Shown: positions 7,703-14,848 of the stretch, piece by piece
How the letters are laid out: each line of letters begins with the position of its first letter
Numbering within the stretch: position 1 is the first letter of the stretch
The notes under the pieces: model-generated
What the model saw: only the letters and a program-made list of their open reading frames with translations
Databases searched by the model: none
What the model was told of the DNA's origin: nothing
Translations under genes and position numbers: made by a program
DNA from: Collimonas sp. UBA1456
GTDB taxonomy: Bacteria > Pseudomonadota > Gammaproteobacteria > Burkholderiales > Burkholderiaceae_D
Assembly: GCA_002325825.1 (NCBI GenBank)
Contig: DCSW01000013.1
Coordinates: 1 to 14,956 of the forward strand
Length of the DNA: 14,956 nucleotides
Reading direction: 5' to 3'

Positions 7703-8986
7703 ATGAGCTTCATAAAATTCCTGGATTACGCAGCCTGTCCTGGTCGGGTCTGTGCGACCTGTTCAGCTTTGCGACGCGGCGCTTGGGCGAGGAGCGTCTG
7801 CCGCAAGTGACTGGCAGCCTTACCCTTACGATGATCCTGGTGCTGATGCCGATGCTGACCATCGACGCGCTGGCAATCTTTGCGGTGCTCCCATTGTTAG
7901 GTACTTTCCGAGCCTCGATGGGAGCATGTTTCGTGCACAGCCTGATGTCTAAGAGAGTGGCTGACACGATCCTCAATTATCTCGGCCAGTTTGAGACCAA
8001 ATCGGTCCGCCTGTCGGCGCTAGGCGGTGTTATGCTGATCATGTGACTTCGGTACGATCATGTCGACTGTCGATTATGTATTCAACCGCATCTGGCGTGT
8101 CAAGAGACAGCGGTCGTGGCTGCAGCGGGTATTGATGGGTATATTGGATGGTCATCACGCTGGGGCCGTTGCTAATCAGTATCTCGATCACAGCGACTTC
8201 CTCTTTGTTAGTCGCGGCCAACGGGCTGGTGGTGATTTGAATCGGTGCCTGGTTTTACACGTTAGTATCGGTCTCATTGACTATCGGCACTTTCGCGTTA
8301 TTGTATGTGGCGGTACCAAACCAGCGGGTCAATTGGCGCGATGCTGTTTGTGGCGACTTGCTGGCCGGTATTGCGTTTGAGATCGCCAAGCGGATTTTTG
8401 CCACGTATATGATCCAGTTTCTGACTTACACTATGGCCTACGGCGCGCTGGCGGCTTTGCAGATCTTTCTGCTGTGAATCTCTATATGCTGTGGATGGTG
8501 ACGCTGCTTGGCGCCCTTCTGGTAGCAGCGTTGCGGGTGGTGAAATACGAGCGCTGGTGGCACGTGCCGACGCCGGGTAGTGCGTTCGTCGATGCTATGA
8601 TGCGTATCGCGTACATTATCTCAGGCGCGCGGCGGCAACAGTTCGCGCTGCGGTGGATGCGGTGCAGATACGGCTAGATTTTGATGAATCGGAAAGCTTG
8701 TTGCGACAGATGCGGGAAGCCGGCTGGATCTGTTCGATACAGACCGACATGCCGACGCGTAGTCACTGCGGGCGCAAGATGCGGGTCAGCGTCGACGGCT
8801 GGATCCTGCTAGTCACTCCGGATGTGTTGCAACTGGCTAGCATCTTTCGTTTTGTTCATCTGCAACCTGGTCACCGGCAAAGTAACTGAATCGGCACTGG
8901 CATTGCAGGTGGAAGTAGCCATCGAGCGCAGTATGGAGCAGACGCTGGCATCACACCTTACACAGGTGGCCAACGTGCGGGATTAA
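7703..8986 (+). pseudogene. YihY/BrkB family inner-membrane protein, multiply frameshifted
   Basis: YihY (UPF0761, once called ribonuclease BN) is a polytopic inner-membrane protein of unclear function. The original start is ATG 7703-7705. Collinear blocks in different frames are: LFSFATRRLGEERLPQVTGS; the membrane segment MILVLMPMLTIDALAIFAVL; FVHSLMSKRVADTILNYL; TVDYVFNRIWRVKRQRSWLQ; ITLGPLLISISITATS; NQRVNWRDAVCGDLLAGIAF; MVTLLGALLVAALRVVKYER; RLDFDESESLLRQMREAGW; and a terminal VEVAIERSMEQTLASHL ending TAA 8984-8986. Frame changes lie near 7732, 8044, 8150, 8474, 8650 and 8850, and a TGA interrupts at about 8238. Nearly the whole length (about 425 residues) is still present, so decay is by point lesions rather than large deletion. 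It is divergent from wrbA. Confidence 0.9.
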
Positions 8987-8996
8987 GGCCTAAATT

Positions 8997-9024
8997 GGCC
9001 TATATTTAATATAGCCTGATTTTT
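8997..9024 (+). terminator. Rho-independent terminator after yihY
   Basis: Ten bases after the yihY stop. The stem is CTATAT (9000-9005) with ATATAG (9009-9014), extended by GG/CC with one bulged C; the loop is TTA. A run of five T follows at 9020-9024. Confidence 0.65.
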
Positions 9025-9055
9025 GTCGATGGCGGGTGTGGGCTGCTAGCTGCTC

Positions 9056-9214
9056 CTAGAAGTAACTGATTCGCACCAAGCCGCGGTAGGTCGGGGGCGA
9101 ATAATTCATCGCGAACCGTTTCGGTTTCGTCGCTGGCGCCTGCTGATCCCGTGGCTCACTGGACTGCGTGCAACGTTCAGGGGTTGGCGCGGTGTCTGTG
9201 CTGTTGGTCTCCAT
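9056..9214 (-). CDS. Possible 52-residue hypothetical protein
   Basis: ATG at 9212-9214 follows a good ribosome site (AAGGAAG, four bases before the ATG) and opens a 52-residue frame ending TAG 9056-9058. The N-terminal half is rich in Thr, Pro, Gln and Ser, the C-terminal half is basic and aromatic (KPKRFAMNYSPPTYRG). No membrane helix or known domain was recognised. It could be the surviving N-terminus of a longer protein, since the frame after the TAG stays open for some distance. Evidence is the ribosome site and coding-like codon use only. Confidence 0.3.
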   Translation of the reverse strand: METNSTDTAPTPERCTQSSEPRDQQAPATKPKRFAMNYSPPTYRGLVRISYF

Positions 9215-9354
9215 TTAACTTCCTTGTTCCCATATCAGGGCAGCCGTCGCGGAATTCGATCAATCGCTGAAATGATGCCTAGGTATAAACAGGCACTTAT
9301 TCTACGATACAAACGCTTCACGTTGCGCTGAATCGTTTTTGATTAGAACGCAAC

Positions 9355-9651
9355 TTATCCGGTTAGCATTTGCCAATACATGACCCAGTCGTCGAGGCAA
9401 GAGTAGAGCGGCTGCTTGAAAGTGGCGAGACGGTTCTTCTCGAATGCGAAAGGGTCGATCCAGGCAAAACCATAACCGCAAACCGGCACTATCAGTAACC
9501 AAGGCAGAGAGCCGGTCAGTAGCAGCGCGATCAGCGCCAGTGTCGAGCCAACAAAATGCAGCTGGCGGTAAGTGCGATTGCTGTGCTGGTTGAGATAACT
9601 TGGGTAGAACTCGGCGAATTTCTGATTGAATGAGATTGAGCAGGCCGATAG
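9355..9651 (-). pseudogene. DUF962/Mpo1-like 2-hydroxy fatty acid dioxygenase family protein, start lost
   Basis: Mpo1-like proteins are small membrane proteins; the yeast enzyme shortens 2-hydroxy fatty acids using iron held by conserved histidines. About 95 residues read cleanly: FAEFYPSYLNQHSNRTYRQL, HFVGSTLALIALLLTG, a second hydrophobic segment, CGYGFAWI, then FEKNRLATFKQPLY and DDWVMYWQMLTG, ending TAA 9355-9357. That is nearly the whole family length. The frame has no ATG, GTG or TTG before the upstream stop at 9652-9654. The conserved WIGHF motif reads WIDPF, losing a metal-site His; NRPATF reads NRLATF and GDW reads DDW. Another frame on the same strand gives a longer but meaningless translation. 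Confidence 0.75.
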
Positions 9652-9832
9652 CTATACCCCGCTGGTTGATGACCAACAAGAGCATACGGTTGAGATGCTG
9701 CTGAGCGTGCGGCCAGATACCTGAGAGGCGATACAAATACGATTAATCAACCCAGGCTAACAATCCTGGGTCGTTGTTCGCGCCGTAAATTTACCGCCCT
9801 AGACAATGTCTTTCGTTTAGGTGGCATGTAAA

Positions 9833-10781
9833 TCAGGGGAGTTTGGATAGCAGCAACCCTTCAGCCAGTGCCAATTTTCCCATGGTGAGTTTCAGAATGG
9901 TTCACGCTCTGGCAGCCGCGCTGCATAGTGTTTCATGCAATATCTCGTCTGCCTCATTATGTATGCCACAATCGGCGCTATAGCGTTCAAATCTGCCGAT
10001 CAAAATCTCCGCCAAATGCCGGGGGTGGTTCCAGGTAACGCGGTTGGATAAGCGCGTCGCTATTTACTAACTGCACGATATTCGCATCAGATGGCGTGGC
10101 CATCGATTCTGCCGCAATCGCCGCATTACAGAGCATCAATATTCACTCGGTTCCGACGGCACCCGCGCTACCAGGCAACCGGCCTCGTACAAACGCCGAA
10201 TCGTTGAACTGGAACAAAATGACACATGACCACCACCGCTTTGATGCCCGTCGAGTGACGTAATTTGATAATGACTGTCGCAATATTCTCGACTAACTCA
10301 CAGTTCTCGATGACCAACACATCTATCAACGACAAGTCGATAGCGCTCTCCATCAACATACGCGTCGCGCCGTACAAGTCGCCGTGAGTGAAGATAAATT
10401 TCAGTCCCGGGCAGATTTGTAGATACGCAGCGCAGCAAAAAGCCTGGCCATCCCATCGTCAATCAAAGCGACGCGAGAGTGCGTGTCATTATGTCGCCTG
10501 AGCATGCGGATATCAGCAACGCCAGCAACTGCTCAATCGGCAGTTGCGCCAGGCTGCTAATCGGGTACCCATGGTCGAGCCATCGCCTGATCGCGCCAAG
10601 GCGGCTGATCTGTGGCTCTGTATACAACCACCTGCCATGCAGGGAACGCTGCGGATCGGGAACCTGGTAACGACATCCCCTCAGACGCGCAAAGTTTCCG
10701 CCGATCAGTCTGCCAATCGGGCGGCAACGCCGGCCAGAAAAATGTCGTTGACTAGCACGACATCGCTATCTGCCCGAGCAT
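9833..10781 (-). pseudogene. MerR-family regulator with B12-binding-type sensor domain (LitR/CarH-like), multiply broken
   Basis: Regulators of this type bind DNA by a MerR winged helix and, in CarH/LitR, sense light through adenosylcobalamin. Collinear blocks are: VAARLAD-stop-SAETLRV with TGA at 10705-10707 in the recognition helix region; RYQVPDPQRS and LYTEPQISRLGAIRRWL; DHGYPISSLAQLPIEQLLAL; GDLYGATRMLMESAI; IDVLVIENCELVENIATVII; RRLYEAGCLVARVPSEPSE; NAAIAAESMATPS; and FERYSADCGIHNEADEILHE, then a TGA at 9902-9904 and KLALAEGLLL, ending 9833-9835. Frame changes are near 10680, 10440, 10190 and 10120, and a deletion removes the segment before HLAEIL. The exact start is uncertain because the first ATG is out of frame. 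Whether B12 was bound by the ancestor cannot be told here. Confidence 0.8.
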
Positions 10782-10812
10782 AATTTTTGATGTGTTGGTC
10801 GGAATTTTTTAT

Positions 10813-10832
10813 ATTGAACCGTTATTGAACGG
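10813..10832. promoter_or_regulatory. Two ATTGAAC repeats 11 bp apart upstream of the MerR regulator
   Basis: ATTGAAC occurs at 10813-10819 and 10824-10830, exactly 11 bases apart. The same segment contains CCGTT-ATTG-AACGG, an inverted repeat (10819-10832). It lies about 30-50 bases before the regulator's start, next to a TATAAA on the minus strand. Direct repeats with 11-bp spacing are how CarH-type regulators are known to bind. An operator role is inference. Confidence 0.35.
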
Positions 10833-11640
10833 ATGATTTTACTAAATTACAGGTTGCAAGATGGACAGATAGGCTTGGTTTGCGTATCTTAATACTGCTT
10901 GAAAAAATATCGAATTAGCCGATACGACAGTTTGCGTGCTCTTGTCTTGTCGGTTGAGGGCGCAGCCGTCGTTTGCATAGGCATAGGTTGTATCAGTTAT
11001 TGAAACTGGCCTTATGTCGAGACGATTGCTGATATTTTGGTTATTGGCGACATAGCAGAATGCGGCTTTGGTAGGTGCTATCAATACAGAAATTGACGGC
11101 AATATTGAGTCGGTTTCTGATTCATATATTGTCGGTGCCATGATACATGCATAGCACGATCGTCTGCTAGATGTCAACCACATGGTTATCCTGAAGCCTG
11201 ACGCAGAAATTCATTCAGCGCTCCGGGAAAGCCGGCAGTGATCCTCAAAGGACATTGTGAATGTGAGGTTATGAGAAAAGTAACGATGCTATATGCAGTG
11301 CCGACGTATTTTACGCGGCAGTGATGATGCAATGTACCGACGATCCCGCATTCGCAGGAAACAAGTCGCGAGTGTAGGAAGCTAATTACAAAAGACTTAT
11401 TAGACCAAGAAAGATCGATGGATCGGCTGTGCAGTACTGGTCCGCTGTTGATTTTATGGCTGTTTTCGGCAATCAGCGACGGCCAGCGCATTGAGATACA
11501 TCACAAAATTTTCAATCAGACATCAAGGTAAATTATCCCATTGTGAAAAGTCTGCGCCTCGCCTATCCCTATTTGTCTGAGGTAAGCCGCTGATGATGGC
11601 AGCCATCCGATGTTGTGGATTTATTTTTTGTAGAAGGTAA
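10833..11640. other. Region of about 800 bases with no recognisable gene
   Basis: Two minus-strand frames (10842-11183 and 11186-11491) exceed 100 codons but resemble no family I know, have no good ribosome sites and look like chance openings. On the plus strand, short frames near 11272-11500 are broken by stops. The stretch looks more AT-rich than its neighbours. It may hold a gene decayed beyond recognition, perhaps another member of the light-stress cluster. Confidence 0.5.
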
Positions 11641-11646
11641 GTGACT

Positions 11647-11883
11647 ATGCTGTATAGCATTTCGTTGGCATTGGCTTTCCTGTTCGCCGCAATGGTTGTG
11701 TTTTTGTCATTTTTCGCCCTCTACGTCAAATATAAATACGTGCACAATATGGCACATATTTATCAACACCGCTATTCCCGGCAGGCGTATAGTCGGAAGC
11801 GCGTAATCATCACAAAAATGATCAAAACAGCCATGTGCTCGTATTTGATGATCGAATTGAGTGAATTTGAAAGAGCACAGTGA
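11647..11883 (+). CDS. Hypothetical small membrane protein
   Basis: A 78-residue frame. ATG 11647-11649 lies nine bases after AGAAGG (11632-11637), a plausible ribosome site; a GTG six bases earlier is too close to it. Residues about 3-27 form one strongly hydrophobic helix (ISLALAFLFAAMVVFLSFFA). A basic, Tyr- and His-rich tail follows (YKYVHNMAHIYQHRYSR), suggesting a single-pass inner-membrane peptide with a cytoplasmic positive tail. I do not recognise the family. It lies upstream of the TIGR01777 gene, 94 bases away and on the same strand, so it could be co-transcribed. It may also be a chance frame or a truncated piece of a larger membrane protein. Confidence 0.45.
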   Translation: MLYSISLALAFLFAAMVVFLSFFALYVKYKYVHNMAHIYQHRYSRQAYSRKRVIITKMIKTAMCSYLMIELSEFERAQ

Positions 11884-11977
11884 TCAGCACTATCTGCGGA
11901 GAATATGGCACAGCCGCCATTGGTGATGGCCAATATCCATCTTTTTACGGAGATATCACACAAAAAAGGTGCACATT

Positions 11978-12994
11978 ATGAACCTCTCTGGTGTTGAAGA
12001 TAGCTTTGCGCGCATTCGTTTCGGCTACACGTTGCAACGCATACTGGTTACCGGAGCGACCGGCTTTATCGGCCAACGCCTGGTTCACGCGTTGCTTGCA
12101 AATGATCACCATGTCATCATCCTTAGCCGCACCCCTGCCCGCGCGGCGCGCCTCTTCGGTGGCGGTGTCGAATCCATCGGCAACATGTATGAACTCCCGC
12201 TCAATTCGCGTATCGATATCATCATCAATCTCGCCGGCGCGCGAATTCTTGGTTGGCGTTGGACTACTCAGCGCAAACAAATCCTCCGTCAAAGCCGTAT
12301 CCAGGTTACCGAAACGATCATCGCTTGGATCGCTGCTGCGTATACCAAACCGCGTTTGCTGCTGTCGGCCTCCGCCATCGGCTACTACGGCATTCAGAAA
12401 AAAGGCGATAGCCTGGCCATCGCGGAAAACGCAACGGGCCAGCCAATATTTATGTCGCAACTTTGTCAGGACTGGGAAGCTGCAGCACACAAAGCAAGTC
12501 AATATGGTGTCGCAGTACGATGCATGCGCTTTGGTGCGGTTCTAGGACGGCAAGGTGCGCTACCAATGATGACCTTGCCGATCAAACTTGGCATAGGCGG
12601 GAGGCTTGGTTCTGGCCAGCAATGGTTCTCCTGGATTCACATAGACGATCTGCTACGCGGCGTTGCTACTGTTGTCAGTCATTGTCTGCAGCACGGCTAT
12701 GCCGTGGCAAGGCCAATTGACGCTTACAATTTTGTCGCGCCAGAGGCAGTCTCCCAGCTGCAATTCAGCAAGACAGCCGCAAGAGTTTTACGCCGCCCGT
12801 GTTTTATTCCGATCGCAAGTTTGCCATTGCGCCTGCTGCTTGGCGAGCAAGCGGATTTACTATTGGAGGGACAGCGTATTATGCCACAGCGTCTTCAGTC
12901 GATCGGATTTGATTTTCTTTACCCTGACCTCAGAAGCGCCTTGCGGCATATTTTACGTAAGGCCAGCTGTGATTTGGAAGCGATTAATGCATGA
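11978..12994 (+). CDS. TIGR01777 family NAD-dependent epimerase (YfcH-like)
   Basis: Atypical short-chain dehydrogenase/epimerase family with an N-terminal NAD(P)-binding fold and a C-terminal DUF1731 segment; the substrate is unknown. The 338-residue protein is uninterrupted. The dinucleotide motif TGATGFIG is at 25-32, preceded by about 20 extra residues compared with most relatives. Family blocks seen are INLAGARILGWRWT, SASAIGYYG, RFGAVLGRQGALPMM, WFSWIHIDDLLRG and the C-terminal LLLGEQADLLLEGQRIMPQR with GFDFLYPDLRSALRHIL. ATG 11978 has AAGG eight bases upstream; a GTG nine bases before it overlaps that site. Its TGA overlaps the start of the next SDR gene (ATGA). Proteins of this family often sit with photolyase, MerR/B12 and lipocalin genes, as here. 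Confidence 0.92.
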   Translation: MNLSGVEDSFARIRFGYTLQRILVTGATGFIGQRLVHALLANDHHVIILSRTPARAARLFGGGVESIGNMYELPLNSRIDIIINLAGARILGWRWTTQRKQILRQSRIQVTETIIAWIAAAYTKPRLLLSASAIGYYGIQKKGDSLAIAENATGQPIFMSQLCQDWEAAAHKASQYGVAVRCMRFGAVLGRQGALPMMTLPIKLGIGGRLGSGQQWFSWIHIDDLLRGVATVVSHCLQHGYAVARPIDAYNFVAPEAVSQLQFSKTAARVLRRPCFIPIASLPLRLLLGEQADLLLEGQRIMPQRLQSIGFDFLYPDLRSALRHILRKASCDLEAINA

Positions 12995-13710
12995 TAATCG
13001 ATATGAAATCGCTTCAACACGATGCTATGGCTGTGGTGATTGGCGCCAGCGGCAGTATCGGCGCAGCGCTCGCTGAAGCGCTGCAAGCAGCCCCATGGTT
13101 TGCCAATACAATATGTTTTAACCGCGCCAGTACACCAGCGATAGACCTCTATGTGACGAGGCATCCATCATTGTCTGCTGCCGCCATGTCGAACAACTTG
13201 GCGTGCCACGATCTGATCGTCGACGCCACCGGTCTTCTGCATGGCGTGCAGATCATGCCCGAGAAAAGCTGGCGCGGGCTTGATCCCAAACAGATGGCGC
13301 AAGCATATTTGCCATCAATGTGATTGGTCCGACATTGCTGATGAAGCATTTTCTGCCTTTGCTACCACGCGAAGGAAAATTGATGTTTGCGACCTTATTG
13401 GCAAAAGTGGGCAGCATCGGCGACAATCAATTGGGCGGCTGATACAGTTATCTTTCCTCCAGGGCTGCGCTCAACCAGCTCGTGCGTACCGCTGCGATCG
13501 AGCTGCACCGGCGTCAGCCCAATGCAATCTGTATCGCACTGCACCCAGGAACTATCGATACCAGGCTGTCCTCTCCATTCGAAAAAATTGGACTAGAATT
13601 GCAATCTCCAGAGTTGGTAGCGACGCGTCTTTTAACGGCGATCAATAATCTCAGCGCTGCCGATACCGGGAATTTTTTTTGATCAATATCGGAAAATGTT
13701 ATTGTGGTAA
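12991..13710 (+). pseudogene. Short-chain dehydrogenase/reductase (C-factor-like), frameshifted and nonsense-mutated
   Basis: NAD(P)-dependent oxidoreductase of the classical SDR superfamily, of the branch found in light-stress clusters. The start overlaps the epimerase stop (ATGA). The cofactor motif VIGASGSIGAAL and the PEKSWRGLDP block read in frame one. A shift at about 13303-13308 (GCATATTTGCC) moves the rest, FAINVIGPTLLMKHFLPLLP, to another frame. TGA at 13440-13442 replaces Trp in GGWYSY. The catalytic motif reads YSYLSSRAAL, with Arg where the active-site Lys belongs. An extra T in a run of eight (13673-13680) gives a premature TGA; with seven, the frame would read on through FFDQYRK to TAA 13708-13710. 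Apart from these lesions the gene is full length (about 240 residues). Confidence 0.9.
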
Positions 13711-13757
13711 CGTCGACATTGGCAGATTTTGAAACGAGAAATGAAACAAAAAAAACC

Positions 13758-14330
13758 GTGAGAATTTCTGACCTGCTATCCGTTGTGCTGTTGGCCGCAA
13801 TGCCACTTCTGGCGCTGGCCGACGCTGAGATCGCCACGCCAGTCGTCAGCGTGGCCTCAGTCGATATGGCCAAGTACAGCGGCAAGTGGTTTGAGATTGC
13901 TAGCTTTCCGATGCACTTCCAACGCAATTGCATCGCTGATACGACAGCAGAATATACGCCGACCTCCGATGGCAACATTAATGTGTATAACCGCTGCCGG
14001 ACCAAATCCGAATTTGACGACGTCACAGGCAAGGCCAGCGTAGTCGAAGGCTTGACAAACAGTCAGCTCAAGGTAAAGTTCTTTTGGCCATTCAAGGCCG
14101 ATTATTGGATCATCGGGTTGGATTCCGACTACCGCTGGGCGGTAGTCGGGAATCCGAATCGTAAATACCTATGGGTCTTGTCACGCACGCCACAATTGCC
14201 GGCAGACCAGCTCAAAGCTGCATTGATGGCGGCCAGCGCCCAAGGATACGATCTATCAAAACTACACTACACGAGCCAAACAGCATTGTGCGGAGATAGT
14301 CATGACAGCTCGAAGCTTTGCAACAAGTGA
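13758..14330 (+). CDS. Bacterial lipocalin (Blc-like), leader frame disturbed
   Basis: Periplasmic or envelope lipid-binding beta barrel, usually stress induced. The mature part is intact: GKWFEIASFP (from 42), RNCIADTTAEYTP, VYNRC, KFFWPFKADYWIIGLD, WAVVGNPNRKYLWVLSRTP. From GTG 13758 the protein is 190 residues with a workable signal peptide (MRISDLLSVVLLAAMPLLALA|D) but no ribosome site. The likely ancestral start is ATG 13741, giving MKQKK, but an A8 tract (13748-13755) leaves it one base out of frame and it meets TGA at 13759-13761; nine A would restore MKQKKTVRISDLL. The Cys-containing tail after HYTSQT may be a read-through extension. It has no lipobox Cys, unlike E. coli Blc. I list it as a CDS because the barrel is whole, but expression is doubtful. 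Confidence 0.78.
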   Translation: MRISDLLSVVLLAAMPLLALADAEIATPVVSVASVDMAKYSGKWFEIASFPMHFQRNCIADTTAEYTPTSDGNINVYNRCRTKSEFDDVTGKASVVEGLTNSQLKVKFFWPFKADYWIIGLDSDYRWAVVGNPNRKYLWVLSRTPQLPADQLKAALMAASAQGYDLSKLHYTSQTALCGDSHDSSKLCNK

Positions 14331-14848
14331 TCCAAGTGATGCCCGCCGGCGTCACCGGCATCTTGCGCACCCTCTTTGCCGGTTGCTGCAAACACCGCGT
14401 TAGCCAGCGCCGGACCGATCAGCGCGGTAGCAGACCCACCGATGCCACCGAGTTTCTTGGTGCTGGTGACGGGAGTGACATCAATTTTCGGCATCTTGTT
14501 CATTCGCACTACCGGATAATCGACGAAGTCGATTTGCTGGATGCAGCCTTTCTCCAACGTGATCTGACCTGTAAGCGCGGTCGACATATCAAAAGAGGCA
14601 CTCGATTGCAACTGCGTCTCGACCGTATCCAGATTGACTATCTGGACCAGATCGGCGACGACAACCACCGAATGCACCTTGATCTGATTATCAGCATCTA
14701 TCGAAATCTCGGCCACCTGGGCCATGTAGGTGTCATGCCGCTCCATCAGCGAGATACTGCAGAAATGGCCGCTGGGCAGCGGGATGGCCCAACCGGCATT
14801 TTGCGCGGCCTGTTTCAGTACATTGGCAAAGCGCGGTTGCTGATTCAA
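14300..14848 (-). pseudogene. Molybdopterin-dependent aldehyde/isoquinoline oxidoreductase large subunit, C-terminal fragment
   Basis: Large subunits of this xanthine-oxidase-type family (IorB-like) hydroxylate aldehydes or N-heterocycles at a molybdenum cofactor and are normally about 700-750 residues. Only about the last 170 remain: NVLKQAAQNAGWAIPLPSG, YMAQVAEISIDADNQIKVHS, VVNLDTVETQLQS-like text (here IVNLDTVETQLQS), VDYPVVRMNKMPKIDV and ANAVFAATGK. The catalytic Glu motif GGIGEPGTPPIAPA reads GGIGGSATALIGPA, so the active-site Glu is gone. HESFGSYVAQ is also degraded. After ATGKE an extra G moves the natural tail (VRKMPVTPAG) out of frame, and the frame then overlaps the lipocalin end convergently. 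No homology continues from 14849 to the window end at 14956, so the N-terminal portion is lost or displaced. Confidence 0.78.

Noticed and set aside
10842..11491. Two minus-strand frames of 113 and 101 residues.
   Set aside because: No ribosome site, no recognisable motif, Ser/Cys-rich composition like random translation; kept only as part of the unexplained gap.
11945..12545. Frames of about 185 residues on both strands overlapping the start of the epimerase gene.
   Set aside because: Out-of-frame and antisense readings of the intact TIGR01777 gene, whose frame carries all family motifs.
14345..14359. GCCGG/CCGGC hairpin after the lipocalin as a terminator.
   Set aside because: Five-base stem without a T-run, located within the coding remnant of the oxidoreductase.
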